Source of the DNA: Gemmatimonadota bacterium
GTDB lineage: Bacteria > Gemmatimonadota > Gemmatimonadetes > Longimicrobiales > Gaopeijiaceae
DNA length: 64,000 bases
Direction: 5' to 3'
Assembly (NCBI GenBank): GCA_028873595.1
Contig: JAPPOV010000026.1
Location: 124,001-188,000 of the forward strand
The notes beneath the pieces are model-generated. The model was not told where the DNA came from. It searched no databases and was given only the letters and a program-made list of their open reading frames with translations. Positions 34,568 through 44,724 of this stretch are shown piece after piece. Position 1 is the first letter of the stretch; every line of letters starts with the position of its first letter. The translations under genes were made by a program, and so were the position numbers.

Positions 34568-36748
34568 ATGAGCAGAGTGATCCCTCGCTTCGACACGCTG
34601 GCTGCGGCGAAATACGATCCAGCGCCATCTCTAGAGAAGCGCCACCGTACGAACCTCGAAGAAGTCTTCGGCGAAAATCTTTTCGGCCTTCATGAGATGA
34701 AGTCGCGCCTGCCCAGCGCCGAGTACGAGGCACTTCTTTCGACGATCCAGAACCGGACTGAGCTCGATGCGTCCGTAGCGGATTCGGTTGCGTCAGCGAT
34801 GAAGGAGTGGGCGCTGGAAAAAGGTGCGACCCATTACTCGCACTGGTTCCAGCCTCTGACGGGCAGCACGGCCGAGAAGCACGACTCGTTCCTCAAGCCG
34901 ACCGGTGATGGACGTGCAATCACCGAGTTCCGCGGTAAGGAACTCGTGCAGGGTGAGCCTGACGGCTCGTCGTTCCCATCCGGTGGCCTGCGCGCCACCT
35001 TCGAGGCTCGCGGATACACTGCCTGGGATCCGACATCGCCCGCCTTCCTCATGGAAGGACCCGGGGGTGCATACCTTTGCATCCCCAGCGCTTTCGCGTC
35101 GTGGACTGGTGATGCGCTCGACAAGAAGACACCTCTTCTTCGCTCGATGGATGCGATTGACGTGCAGGCTCGTCGCGCGCTCAAGCTCTTCGGTTCACCT
35201 CCCAAGCCGGTGACCGCGACGTGTGGTGCCGAGCAGGAGTTCTTCCTCGTCGACGAAGAGTTCTACTACCGCCGCCCGGATCTCCAGACGGCCGGCCGAA
35301 CGCTCTTCGGCACGAAGCCGCCAAAGGGTCAGGAACTTGATGACCACTACTTCGGCTCCATCCCCGCCCGGATCCTCGAGTGCATGAACGAGGTCGAGCT
35401 GGAACTGTACCGGCTCGGCGTACCGATCACGACACGTCATAACGAAGTCGCGCCGGGTCAGTACGAGATGGCACCGATTTATGAGGATGCCAATCAGGCC
35501 GCTGACCATCAGCAGCTCGTGATGTCCACGCTGCGCCGCGTTGCGCGGAAGTATGGCCTCGTGTGCCTCATGCACGAGAAGCCCTTCCAGGGCGTGAACG
35601 GCAGCGGGAAGCACCTGAACTGGTCCATGGCCACTGAGGATCAGAATCTCCTCGAACCCGGTGACACGCCGCACGACAACATGCAGTTCCTGTTCTTCTG
35701 CTCGGCCACGCTGAAGGCCGTGGCGAAGCACCAGGATCTGCTCCGGGCGGCTGTCGCGCACGCGGGTAATGACCACCGTCTGGGTGCGAACGAGGCCCCA
35801 CCTGCGATCATTTCGGCGTTTTGTGGTGACCAGCTCCAGGATGTGTTCGAGCAGATCGAGAAGGCCGGCGAAGCGACGAGCAGCAAGCCGTCCGGACTAC
35901 TCGGACTCGGGGTGAAGTCTCTGCCTCAGCTCCCCAAGCACGCGGGTGACCGGAATCGGACGTCACCGTTCGCCTTCACGGGCAACAAGTGGGAGTTCCG
36001 TGCGCTCGGCTCGTCGCAGAGTGTCTCGTTCCCGGCCATGGTCCTCAACACGATCGTAGCTGAGGCCATCGACGAGCTGTGCACGAAGCTGGAGGCCGAG
36101 CTGGAGAAGGGCACATCGTTCGACGATGCGCTCCGCGACCTGCTCGCTGCGGAGATTCACGAGTTCAAGCACGTAATCTTCAACGGCGACAACTATTCGG
36201 ACGAGTGGGTCACCGAAGCCGAAGGCCGCGGTCTGCTCAACCTGCGCAGCACGATGGACGCGTTGCCGAAGATCGTCGATGAGAAGAACCTCGAGCTCTT
36301 CGAGAAGTACGGCGTACTCTCACACCGGGAGCTCGAGTCCCGTTACGAGATCTTCGTCGAGCAGTACTTCATCGCCATCAACATCGAGGGCGAAACGGCT
36401 CAGTTGATGGCCGAGACGATGTTCATGCCTGCCGCGGTGCGATACCTGAACGACTTGCTCACGACGGCCGAGCGGGCCGACGATCTCGGCATGAAGGCCG
36501 ATGGGGTCATGGCCACGGCGAAACGGGTGAATGAGCTCGTCGACCAGCTCAACGAGAAAGCCAGCATTCTCGCTGAGCAGAATCAGACCCTCGGTGGTGA
36601 CGATGTTGTTTCGAAGGCTGAGCACATGCGCACGAACATCATTCCCGCGATGAACGATGTTCGCGATGTGGTCGACCGTCTGGAGCGCGTCGTGCCCGAC
36701 GATCTGTGGCCGGTTCCGGCCTACCGGGACATGCTCTTCGTGAAGTAG
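34568..36748 (+). CDS. glnN: Glutamine synthetase type III
   Basis: The 726-residue protein has the type III layout and length: an N-terminal GSIII region ([16 protein letters not shown]), [22 protein letters not shown], the metal-binding [28 protein letters not shown] and [11 protein letters not shown], and a C-terminal extension. It forms glutamine from glutamate, ammonia and ATP, probably as a dodecamer. Type III enzymes are typical of Bacteroidota, Cyanobacteria and related groups. GGAG precedes the ATG. The upstream AT-rich region with repeats is the likely control point, and a strong hairpin follows. Confidence 0.95.
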   Translation: MSRVIPRFDTLAAAKYDPAPSLEKRHRTNLEEVFGENLFGLHEMKSRLPSAEYEALLSTIQNRTELDASVADSVASAMKEWALEKGATHYSHWFQPLTGSTAEKHDSFLKPTGDGRAITEFRGKELVQGEPDGSSFPSGGLRATFEARGYTAWDPTSPAFLMEGPGGAYLCIPSAFASWTGDALDKKTPLLRSMDAIDVQARRALKLFGSPPKPVTATCGAEQEFFLVDEEFYYRRPDLQTAGRTLFGTKPPKGQELDDHYFGSIPARILECMNEVELELYRLGVPITTRHNEVAPGQYEMAPIYEDANQAADHQQLVMSTLRRVARKYGLVCLMHEKPFQGVNGSGKHLNWSMATEDQNLLEPGDTPHDNMQFLFFCSATLKAVAKHQDLLRAAVAHAGNDHRLGANEAPPAIISAFCGDQLQDVFEQIEKAGEATSSKPSGLLGLGVKSLPQLPKHAGDRNRTSPFAFTGNKWEFRALGSSQSVSFPAMVLNTIVAEAIDELCTKLEAELEKGTSFDDALRDLLAAEIHEFKHVIFNGDNYSDEWVTEAEGRGLLNLRSTMDALPKIVDEKNLELFEKYGVLSHRELESRYEIFVEQYFIAINIEGETAQLMAETMFMPAAVRYLNDLLTTAERADDLGMKADGVMATAKRVNELVDQLNEKASILAEQNQTLGGDDVVSKAEHMRTNIIPAMNDVRDVVDRLERVVPDDLWPVPAYRDMLFVK

Positions 36749-36787
36749 GAAGGGCGTCGCGCTCGCAAAGAGCGCCTGAACAGGCGA

Positions 36788-36815
36788 GGGGCCGGCGGAT
36801 TGATCCGCCGGCCCC
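36788..36815. terminator. Strong bidirectional hairpin between glnN and the lipoprotein gene
   Basis: A perfect 13-pair inverted repeat (GGGGCCGGCGGAT / ATCCGCCGGCCCC) with a two-base spacer lies between convergent genes and can end transcription from both sides. T-tracts are poor. Confidence 0.65.
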
Positions 36816-36866
36816 TTCGCCGTGGTCCGTGCATCAGTCGCTCAGACCGAGTTTCGTCGGAGACGA

Positions 36867-37262
36867 TCAGGGGTTGGGTACCAGTTCGGCGGTGAGGGAC
36901 ACGGGGATGACGTGGCACTCATCGGCTGTGACTACGACTCCGGCCAGGGTCCAGGTCTGGTAGCCGGGGTGCTCGACGGTGACAGCATAAATGCCGGGCC
37001 GCTCACCGGCGCCGGACAACGTGGTGCCATCCCAGGAATCGGTGACGACCTCTTCGTACGTTCCTTGGTGCAGCGTCATCGTCGCGTCCGCTGCAATAGC
37101 CGCGCCCGTCGACTGGTCGAGCACGGTAACGTTCAAGCCGTAGACGAACTGTTCTGTACATACGATCGGCTCACCGATGCCTACGGTGCGGCACCCCATT
37201 AGCATGACGAGCATCGCACTCATGACGGTGCCGCTCACCCATAGCCGATTCGGTCTCTGCAT
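36867..37262 (-). CDS. Small lipoprotein with carboxypeptidase-regulatory-like fold
   Basis: The 131-residue protein has a lipobox (LMGC, C24) and a beta-sandwich domain like the carboxypeptidase regulatory-like or PEGA folds: LNVTVLDQSTGAAIAADATM and GIYAVTVEHPGYQTW. These domains usually bind ligand or partner proteins on the cell surface. Two further cysteines (in EPIVCTEQ and ADECHVIP) may form a disulfide. The ATG at 37262 is chosen for the lipobox spacing and the GAGGTGAG upstream. Confidence 0.65.
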   Translation of the reverse strand: MQRPNRLWVSGTVMSAMLVMLMGCRTVGIGEPIVCTEQFVYGLNVTVLDQSTGAAIAADATMTLHQGTYEEVVTDSWDGTTLSGAGERPGIYAVTVEHPGYQTWTLAGVVVTADECHVIPVSLTAELVPNP

Positions 37263-37366
37263 CCTCGTCTCACCTCGACTCTGACCCACCGGGGCTCCGC
37301 GTCAGTGTGCGGAGACGTGCTACCTGCACGCATTCAGGTAACGAACGAACCTTCGTCGTTGTGACA

Positions 37367-38617
37367 TCAGTCAGACGCGGCCATCTCGCCCATAGCTTCG
37401 AAGATCAGACCGAGCAGATCGTTCATCTGATTCCCGCGTATCCAGCGAGCGACGACGACGAGTTCGTTTGCTGGATCGACGTAGACGAGATTCGAGCCGG
37501 CACCCGAGTGTGTCCATGTGTGATCGGGGGCGTTCGAATACCGTCGGCCGTCCGGATTCAGCATGAAGTTCATGAACCCGTATGTGTCGTTCACTTCGCC
37601 CGGCGTCGTGGACAGATCGATCCACTCCTCGGAGATGATCCGCTGCTCATTCCACATGCCCTTGTGCATGGTCAGCAGTCCGAAGCGAGCCAGGTCGTAG
37701 GCGTTGATCAGCATGCCGCCTCCCCAGTGGCTTCCTCCACTCGGCGCCTGGACCATCGTACCGTCCATGATGATCCACGAGTTCTCGTAGCCGTGCCATC
37801 GCCACGTCGGGGATGCCCCGATCGGGTCCATCACATGCTCTCGTAGCACCTCCGGGAGCGGGCGGCGCCAGACACTCGTTGCCGCCAGCGCGAGCAGGTT
37901 CACACGCGTGTCGTTGTACTCGTAGACGGTTCCGGGTTCGACACGTGGGCGGGTAAGCCACGTCGAGCGGTCCTGATCCGGGCGATCCGCCCATTCGGGC
38001 TTGCCCCAGAGCGTTCCCTCCCAGTCGCTCGTCTGACGAAGCAGGTGATCCCAGGTGATCTTCCGATTGTTCTCCGACTCGAACAGAAGCTTCGGACGGC
38101 GCCCATCCTGGTCTCCCGGTTCACCATCGCCGGGTTCCAGCACGATCGGCGGCATGTACGAGCGTACGCGATCGTCGACGCTCCCGATCAGGCCCCGATC
38201 CCATGCCAGGCCGACCGTAGTCGAGAGGAAGCTTTTTGCGACGCTGAAGGTGTTGTCGACCTTCTCCGGATCGCCCCACTCGGCAACGATGTAGCCCTTG
38301 TGGACGATCACGCCGCTCTGCGGAGCCCGGACCGTGAACGGGCCGATCGCTTCACCCCTCGGCTCCCGCCCGAAGGTCATGTCATGATTCAGGTTCAGAT
38401 CGCGAGGAGAGGGCGACTCGGCAGCGATCGCGAATCGAACGGCCTCGTCGAGCTTGGCAGCATCGAACCCGGCGTCAGCAGGGCTTCGGCGCTCCCAATC
38501 GAGATGCGCGCCGGGCCAGTACGTCTGCGCATGGGCTGCGGTCGTGGGGGCCAGTACCGCCGAGAATGCGAGGAACACGGCTGAGCGGAATACGCGTGAA
38601 GATGTGCGTGAGATCAT
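37367..38617 (-). CDS. Secreted serine hydrolase of the beta-lactamase/DD-peptidase fold
   Basis: The 416-residue protein has a signal peptide (cleavage near AHA-Q31) and the class C-like motifs: Ser125 and Lys128 in FSVAKSF, Tyr234 in YEYNDTRVN, and a C-terminal HSGAGSN triad. These belong to the beta-lactamase-related hydrolases, mostly esterases or peptidases. The insertion EPGDGEPGDQDGRRP is unusual. A true beta-lactamase is unlikely without the classical KTG. Upstream frame extension is not needed because the ATG at 38617 starts a clear signal peptide. Confidence 0.87.
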   Translation of the reverse strand: MISRTSSRVFRSAVFLAFSAVLAPTTAAHAQTYWPGAHLDWERRSPADAGFDAAKLDEAVRFAIAAESPSPRDLNLNHDMTFGREPRGEAIGPFTVRAPQSGVIVHKGYIVAEWGDPEKVDNTFSVAKSFLSTTVGLAWDRGLIGSVDDRVRSYMPPIVLEPGDGEPGDQDGRRPKLLFESENNRKITWDHLLRQTSDWEGTLWGKPEWADRPDQDRSTWLTRPRVEPGTVYEYNDTRVNLLALAATSVWRRPLPEVLREHVMDPIGASPTWRWHGYENSWIIMDGTMVQAPSGGSHWGGGMLINAYDLARFGLLTMHKGMWNEQRIISEEWIDLSTTPGEVNDTYGFMNFMLNPDGRRYSNAPDHTWTHSGAGSNLVYVDPANELVVVARWIRGNQMNDLLGLIFEAMGEMAASD

Positions 38618-38752
38618 GACAGGCTCGCGTCGATAAGCTGTGGGGACGAGACAGCCTAGGTGCCCCCCGCGTTGAGCGCCACGGCCTCTCCCCCGTACAC
38701 TCCTCGAGTCGTATCTTGGCGAGTCCGCTCGGAGCCGTGATCCAACGAGGGC

Positions 38753-41700
38753 ATGACCGACACGATCACCGCGATACCGCGTCTCGTCGATTCCCTCGCG
38801 TCGGCATCTCGCCGCCACAAGCTGGCCCGTAAGCTTCTGGTTGCGCCGAGTCATGCGGCAGGCCGTGAGCTGCTCCGTCGGTTGGCGCTCGTCGGTGACG
38901 GCTGGGTCGGTTTCGAGGTCGTCACGCCCCAGAGACTCGCCCAGAAGCTCGCACAGCCCGAGTTGGAGGAGGCGGGCCTCGACGTCATGGATCGGTTCGA
39001 GCAGCAGGCGCTGCTGGATCGTGCATTGGACTCCGCTCTCGCTGCTGAAGAAGGTGTGCTGGGCGAGCTCTCCGAAGGAGTCGGGTTTCGGGAGCGTGTC
39101 CACGGCGCGATTCTCGCGCTTCGGCTCGCCGGTGTAGGGCCCAGAGATCTCGATGACGCTCGATTCGCTCAGTGGGAAAAGAAGCTCTTCCTCGTTCGCG
39201 TCCTGCAGCGATACGAGAGGCTCCTTACCGAACGACATCGCGCTGATGCGGCGACTCTGCTTCGGCTCGCGATGGTCCATCTGGACCGTGAAGGGGCTCA
39301 ACTCCCGTCGATCCTGGAAGCCGACCAACTACTTCTCGTCCCCGGGCTGACGATGCGCGGCTTGTCCGGGGATTTCATATCGGCTCTGGCCGCCCGGGGT
39401 GGGCGTCTGCTCGAAACGGATCCGGTACTGGGACTCGATGTGCCGAAGTCGTTGCTGTGGGGTCGTTGCGGGGAGCCCTCCGCCGGGTCGTATCTGAACC
39501 TGCCGGAAGAGAGAGAGGAGCCGGCCTCGCTGGACTTTTTCTGTGCGGCCTCGATCGACGCCGAGCTGCGGGAGGTGCTCCGGCGCGTGGTGGAGTTGGG
39601 ACTCTCATGGGACGAGGTGGAGATCGTCGCGACGGATGGCACCGCGTACGGATCGGCGCTCCACGCAATCGCTACGCGGCTCGAGATCCCGGTGACGTAT
39701 GCGGTCGGGCTACCGATCGGGCGGACGCGCACAGGACGAGTCGTTAAGGCGTACCTGGACTGGATCGAGGAAGGCTTCCAGGCCGCGCCTATCCGGCGGC
39801 TTCTCGAGGCCGGGGATCTCCGGCCGCCGAGGTCGAGAGGCAACCATGCGCCGGCCGCGTTGGCTCGTCGCTTTCGGAGCCTGCGTGTCGGGTGGGGCCG
39901 GAAGCGTTATCGCTCCCAGATCCGTGAAGCCCTGAAGGGCCTCGATCGCATGGAGCCGAATCATCGGGAGTCCGAGGCAAAGTTCGAGCGTCGCCGCGAA
40001 CGGACTCGGGTCGAGCTGGAGGCGATTCGGTCGATCCTCTTCCCCGCCCTCAAGGCGACCCCGGCGGTTCCCGATCGCATGGGGGAGGGTGGTGACCCCG
40101 TGTCGCCGGCCGAGATCGCCCGCGGCTTAAGGGCGTTCCTGCGTCGTGTGCCGGGAGGCCGAGGGCCGGATCGCAGTGCACGCGAGGAGGTAGGGCGCAT
40201 ACTCGAGCGGATCGAAGCCACCCTGAACCGACGGACGGAGTTCCGCGCCGCCGTTTCAATCCTGAGGCGCCATCTGGAGTTGCGTGTGCGCCCCGAGATT
40301 GTCGGAGACGATCCGGATGGCGCCGGGGCACCATGGGCTTCCACAGGTGGCGCGCTCCACCTGAGCGATCTTGAGCACGGGGGATACTCCGGTCGAGCGG
40401 TGGTCTTCGTCGTCGGTCTCGACGCAGAACGGATGCCCGGCAGTGGTGGTCAGGATGCGGTTCTTCTCGACAGCGACCGGCGTGTACTCGGAAGCGCCCT
40501 GCCGACGTCAGCCGAACTCCTGCGGGAGAAGGTGTTTCGTTTCGCTGCGTTCTTCGCTCGGCTTCGAGGACAGGTGTCGCTGAGCTTCGGTGCCTGGCAG
40601 GCTACCGAAGCACGCGCGGTCGGTCCCTCGTCGATCCTTCTCCAGGCACTGCGCCTCGCTCGGGGTGATGCTTCCCTGACGTTTCAGGATCTGCATCATG
40701 TGATGAGTCGGGCGATCAGCGCGATTCCCCAAAAAGGGCGGCCGGCACTCGACGGAGACGATGTGTGGATGCTCGCGCTCGGGGCCGGTGTGGTCCTGAA
40801 GCGGGGTGTCGATGCCGTCCGTGCCTCCTTCCCGGAGCTCGATGCGGGTTTGGTCACCGCCCACGAGCGGGTTCACGGAGAGCCTGGCCCCGTGCACGGC
40901 GTCATCGAGCCGAGGCCCGAGGAGCTCGATCCGAGGACGAGAGAGGACGTCGTGCTCTCGGCCAGCAAGCTGGAGGCGTTGGGGCAATGTCCGCTCCGCT
41001 ACCTCCACAGTGCAGTGCTTCGGATCTATCCGCCGGATGATCCGGAGCTCGATCCCGATGTCTGGCTGGACCCGCGTCAGCGTGGAAGCCTCCTTCATCA
41101 CGTCTTCGAGGCGACGATGAGGACCACCCGGGCGGACGGGATCAAGCCGGACGAGCCCGGATTCGAAGCTCGGGCGCTGGAGATCCTTGCGGAGCGTATT
41201 GAGTGCCTGCGAGACGAAGTGCCCATCCCGGGCGAAGGCACGCTGCATCGTGAGATCTCCGCGCTTTCCGATGACGTGCGCTCCTTCGTGCGGATGATCC
41301 GTAGCGACAGTCCGCAGAGCGTCGCTTTCGAGCTGAAGTTCGGCCTCGGTGAGGACGAGCCGGTTACCATCGACCTGACGGGTGGTCGACTCCGGCTCCG
41401 CGGAGCAATCGACCGAGTAGATCAGGATCTTTCTGGTCTTCACGTGGTGGATTACAAGACCGGTAGCACATCCGGCTACGGACTCGATCCGTTCCATGGT
41501 GGTCGACGCCTTCAGCATGCCATCTACGCGCGGGCTGCGGAGCAGCGACTCGGTGTTGATGTCGTCGATGGCCAGTACCATTTCCCGACTCGAAAGGGAC
41601 AGAACCAGACGTTCACGTATGACCGGGTGCAACTGACCGGTCTCGAGGCGCTTCTCGACCTGCTGATGGAGGGCGTTGCCCGCGGGCACTTCGTGCCGAC

Positions 41701-41872
41701 CGACGATCCTGCCGACTGCACCTACTGCGACTACACGGACGTGTGCCGTGCGCGTCGCAATGCGCACGGGAAGATCGGTTCACCGATGGCTGAATGGTCG
41801 AAGGAGCAGTTGGAGTCCCCACTTCGACCGGCGGTCGAGCAGCTCAAGCGCGTGCGGAGCTTCGAGGAGTAG
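38753..41872 (+). CDS. AddB-like PD-(D/E)XK nuclease with iron-sulfur cysteines
   Basis: The 1039-residue protein resembles AddB/RexB and RecB-family exonucleases. The N-terminal two-thirds is a degenerate helicase fold. The C-terminal nuclease domain shows GSLLHHVFEATM, D887 in GAIDRVD and D900-x-K902 in HVVDYKTGS. Four cysteines (C746, and C989, C992, C998 in CTYCDYTDVC) fit the AddB 4Fe-4S staple. AddB works with the AddA helicase-nuclease on double-strand breaks, but no addA is adjacent. AddA may be elsewhere, or this nuclease has another partner. Confidence 0.87.
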   Translation: MTDTITAIPRLVDSLASASRRHKLARKLLVAPSHAAGRELLRRLALVGDGWVGFEVVTPQRLAQKLAQPELEEAGLDVMDRFEQQALLDRALDSALAAEEGVLGELSEGVGFRERVHGAILALRLAGVGPRDLDDARFAQWEKKLFLVRVLQRYERLLTERHRADAATLLRLAMVHLDREGAQLPSILEADQLLLVPGLTMRGLSGDFISALAARGGRLLETDPVLGLDVPKSLLWGRCGEPSAGSYLNLPEEREEPASLDFFCAASIDAELREVLRRVVELGLSWDEVEIVATDGTAYGSALHAIATRLEIPVTYAVGLPIGRTRTGRVVKAYLDWIEEGFQAAPIRRLLEAGDLRPPRSRGNHAPAALARRFRSLRVGWGRKRYRSQIREALKGLDRMEPNHRESEAKFERRRERTRVELEAIRSILFPALKATPAVPDRMGEGGDPVSPAEIARGLRAFLRRVPGGRGPDRSAREEVGRILERIEATLNRRTEFRAAVSILRRHLELRVRPEIVGDDPDGAGAPWASTGGALHLSDLEHGGYSGRAVVFVVGLDAERMPGSGGQDAVLLDSDRRVLGSALPTSAELLREKVFRFAAFFARLRGQVSLSFGAWQATEARAVGPSSILLQALRLARGDASLTFQDLHHVMSRAISAIPQKGRPALDGDDVWMLALGAGVVLKRGVDAVRASFPELDAGLVTAHERVHGEPGPVHGVIEPRPEELDPRTREDVVLSASKLEALGQCPLRYLHSAVLRIYPPDDPELDPDVWLDPRQRGSLLHHVFEATMRTTRADGIKPDEPGFEARALEILAERIECLRDEVPIPGEGTLHREISALSDDVRSFVRMIRSDSPQSVAFELKFGLGEDEPVTIDLTGGRLRLRGAIDRVDQDLSGLHVVDYKTGSTSGYGLDPFHGGRRLQHAIYARAAEQRLGVDVVDGQYHFPTRKGQNQTFTYDRVQLTGLEALLDLLMEGVARGHFVPTDDPADCTYCDYTDVCRARRNAHGKIGSPMAEWSKEQLESPLRPAVEQLKRVRSFEE

Positions 41873-41927
41873 GCGGGCACAGACCGAACGCCGCGATGCG
41901 ACGGGAGCGATCTCGTTCAACCGCGGA

Positions 41928-42917
41928 TCAGCTCGGGGCTTTCCCCTCGAGGATCTGCCTCAACACGTCGACGTCGATGTTTCCGCCCGATACGACTGCG
42001 ACGATGCGGTGGTCTCCGGGCACGTGCTCCATTGCGGCCGCGACGGAACTCGCGCCAGCCCCTTCTGCGATCACATGGGCCTGGAACGTCAGTGCCCGGA
42101 TCGCGTCACAGACCCGGTCAATCGAGGTGACGAGTGAGCCGGCAAGAAGATCTCGGGCCATGGGCCACATGTCCGGGAGTACGCTGCTGCCGCCGATGCC
42201 ATCGACGAAGCTCGGAGTTCGCTCTATCGACACGGCTTCCGCCTCTGCGAGTGACGTGGCGAGCGGCGCTGCGGTGTCGACCTCGGCGGCAAAGACGGGC
42301 ACAGTGGAGTTTCGGCCTCGCAGCGCCGCTGCGATCCCACAGCTCAAGCCGCCCCCCCCGTACGGGACCACGACGGTCTGGACCTCGGGAAGATCTTCGA
42401 GGATTTCGAGTCCGACGGTGCCATTTCCGGCGATTACGTTGCGATCACTCACCGGGTGTATGAAGAATCCGCTCTCGTCGGGGTGACCGTGCTCGATGAG
42501 AACGCGCCACCATTCGTCGTACGGAACTGGGACGACCTCGGCCCCCAGCCGGATGATCGCCTCCGTCTTGGCTTTCGGTGCCGAGTCGGGAACGACGACC
42601 CGACACGCCAACCCGAGCCGACGCGCCGCGAAGGCGACACCCTGCGCCATATTCCCGGCGCTGGCCGTGTAGACACCTCCCTCGAGCTTCGCCGGAGGGG
42701 CGAGGGCGATCGCATTGGCTGCTCCACGGATCTTGAATGATCCGATGGGCTGCAGGCATTCGAGTTTAAGCCAGAGCCCGCCTCCACCGCTGCCCCAGCC
42801 GGTGAGTGGAATCAGAGGGGATCGCATCGCGGCATCTGCGATACGCACGCGAGCGGCCTCGATCTCGGCGAGGTCCGGTGGCTGGACCGGCTTGGGGACT
42901 GTCATGAGGGCCACCAT
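41928..42917 (-). CDS. PLP-dependent threonine/serine dehydratase-like enzyme
   Basis: The 329-residue fold-type II PLP enzyme has the Schiff-base lysine K62 in PIGSFKIRGA, the SAGNMAQGVAFAA motif and the phosphate-binding loop VVPYGGGGLSCG. It deaminates threonine or serine to the 2-oxoacid; serine racemase and hydroxyaspartate dehydratase are close relatives. The ACT regulatory domain of biosynthetic IlvA is absent, so it is the short catabolic form. It is divergent from the DUF819 gene by 59 bases. An ATG four codons downstream is an alternative start. Confidence 0.87.
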   Translation of the reverse strand: MVALMTVPKPVQPPDLAEIEAARVRIADAAMRSPLIPLTGWGSGGGGLWLKLECLQPIGSFKIRGAANAIALAPPAKLEGGVYTASAGNMAQGVAFAARRLGLACRVVVPDSAPKAKTEAIIRLGAEVVPVPYDEWWRVLIEHGHPDESGFFIHPVSDRNVIAGNGTVGLEILEDLPEVQTVVVPYGGGGLSCGIAAALRGRNSTVPVFAAEVDTAAPLATSLAEAEAVSIERTPSFVDGIGGSSVLPDMWPMARDLLAGSLVTSIDRVCDAIRALTFQAHVIAEGAGASSVAAAMEHVPGDHRIVAVVSGGNIDVDVLRQILEGKAPS

Positions 42918-42976
42918 GTTGCTCGCGGGCCGCTGTGTCCAGCGCGCGGGTCGCGGGCCAGTGATACCTTGGGCGA

Positions 42977-44194
42977 ATGATCACCAACCCTACTGCTGTC
43001 TTCACGCTGCTCGCCGGTGCCGTCGCGCTGGCCATTGTCCTCGAGGAGCGTACGAAAGTCTTTCGGGCGCTCGGATCGGCGCTCGTCGGAATCCTCCTCG
43101 GGATGCTTTTGTCCAACACCGGCATCATCCCCGGAGAGTCGCCTGCATATGACTTTCTGGGCGGTCCTGCGGTGAGTGCAGGGATCATCCTGATCCTGCT
43201 CACGGTTGATATCCGCTCCGTCGCCCAGGCCGGACCACGGATGCTCGCGGCCTTCGTGATCGGGGGTATCGGATCGGCCATCGGCGCGTCGATCGCGGCG
43301 ATGCTGCTCGTGGACTCGATTGGACCGGAGACATGGAAGCTCGCGGGGCAGTACACGGCGACCTACACCGGTGGTGGCGTGAACTTTGCGGCTGTCGGCG
43401 CTGCACTCGATACGAGCGGAGAGCTCTTTGCCGCCGGAATCGCCGCGGATGTGACGATGACCGCGATCTGGATGGCTACGTGCCTGACCGTTCCGGTTCT
43501 CTTCGCTTCACTCGATCGGAAGGAAGCGAGGGAGGTCGCTGAGGATGGCATCGCCGGCACAGACGGGAGCGCTGGTGTCTCCGAGACTCATCCGGGAGGA
43601 CCGTCCCGCGAGGATACGGACGAGGGCGGCTCCCCGAGCCTTCACGAGATGCTCTACTCCAGCGTAGGCGCGATCGGGCTTCTCGATCTGGCCATGCTGG
43701 CGTTGATCGTACTTGGAACCCTGTGGGCGTCGGATTGGCTGGGTACGACGCTGGCGCCCGTTCCGTCCGTCCTGTTCTTGACGACGATCGCCCTGATCCT
43801 CGCGCAGTTTCCGGTGGTGCGCGGCCTGAAAGGCGCTGGTGTGATCGGCAACTACCTGGTGCTGATCTTCCTGGCAAGCAACGGAGCCATGTCGGTCCTG
43901 GCCAACATCGTCGTCATCGGTCCCCCGATCGTCTACTTCGCACTCGCCACGGTCACGATACACGGCATCGTCATCTTCGGTGTCGGACGACTCGCAGGTC
44001 TCGACCTCAAGACGCTCGCCGTTGCGTCACAGGCGAACGTGGGTGGCCCTGCTTCAGCGATGGCGCTGGCCGCCGCCCGGGGGTATACGGATCGCCTGCT
44101 CCCCGGTGTGGCCGTCGGACTGGTCGGATACGCAGCCGGGAACTACCTCGGTCTGTTCGTCGCTGCAACGCTACGGGGTGTGCTCGGCGGGTAA
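42977..44194 (+). CDS. DUF819 family membrane protein
   Basis: The 405-residue protein has about ten to twelve hydrophobic segments in two similar halves. Conserved glycine-rich parts include YTATYTGGGVNFAAVGAAL and VASQANVGGPASAMALAAARG, matching DUF819/YjcL proteins. The repeated GG-N motifs recall sodium-coupled transporters, but no substrate is established. A cytoplasmic hydrophilic loop (about 178-218) separates the halves. It converges with the thioesterase gene, 9 bases from its stop. Confidence 0.85.
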   Translation: MITNPTAVFTLLAGAVALAIVLEERTKVFRALGSALVGILLGMLLSNTGIIPGESPAYDFLGGPAVSAGIILILLTVDIRSVAQAGPRMLAAFVIGGIGSAIGASIAAMLLVDSIGPETWKLAGQYTATYTGGGVNFAAVGAALDTSGELFAAGIAADVTMTAIWMATCLTVPVLFASLDRKEAREVAEDGIAGTDGSAGVSETHPGGPSREDTDEGGSPSLHEMLYSSVGAIGLLDLAMLALIVLGTLWASDWLGTTLAPVPSVLFLTTIALILAQFPVVRGLKGAGVIGNYLVLIFLASNGAMSVLANIVVIGPPIVYFALATVTIHGIVIFGVGRLAGLDLKTLAVASQANVGGPASAMALAAARGYTDRLLPGVAVGLVGYAAGNYLGLFVAATLRGVLGG

Positions 44195-44203
44195 GCGATG
44201 GCC

Positions 44204-44656
44204 TTACTGGGCGACGAGCTGCGCACGCGCCTCGTCGACCGTCATGCAGTAGGGCTGCAGGATCTCCACCAGCTCCTTCGGGAGCGGTCGCGACTCCAGC
44301 GTGTCGCGTGTGGTGCACACCAGCACCTCGTGCCCCGTGACGGCGAGCTGCCCGGCGGCGAGGTGCAGGACGTCGAAGTTGATCTGCAGGGAACTCGTGC
44401 CGAAATGTGTGAAGTACGCCGCAACGCGCAGCTCGTCGTCGAGCCGCGACGGATAGTGGAAGTCCGACTGGAGGTGGACGCGGGGGAGCCACATGTCCCA
44501 ACGGTCGAACACTTCGGAGTACGGCACGCCGGCGGTCCGAAAGAGCTCCATCTCGGCGAGTTCGAAGAACCGAACATACGCTCCGTAGAAGATGATCCCG
44601 GCTTTGTCGACCGCAGACCAGCGCACGCGTTCGTTGATGGTGAAGAGATCGGACAT
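44204..44656 (-). CDS. Hotdog-fold acyl-CoA thioesterase
   Basis: The 150-residue protein matches the 4-hydroxybenzoyl-CoA thioesterase/YbgC family: VRWSAVDKAGIIFYGAYVRFFELAEMELFR with catalytic-type D17 and the central helix, then LRVAAYFTHFGTSSLQINFDVL. It would hydrolyse an acyl-CoA in the cytoplasm. It is divergent from the aconitase X genes. The start at 44656 matches family length. Confidence 0.85.
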   Translation of the reverse strand: MSDLFTINERVRWSAVDKAGIIFYGAYVRFFELAEMELFRTAGVPYSEVFDRWDMWLPRVHLQSDFHYPSRLDDELRVAAYFTHFGTSSLQINFDVLHLAAGQLAVTGHEVLVCTTRDTLESRPLPKELVEILQPYCMTVDEARAQLVAQ

Positions 44657-44724
44657 GGTCTGTCGATGTCGAGTGAACAAGATGGAGCTAGCCGGGAGGC
44701 GACCCACAAGGTAGCGTCCCGGCC

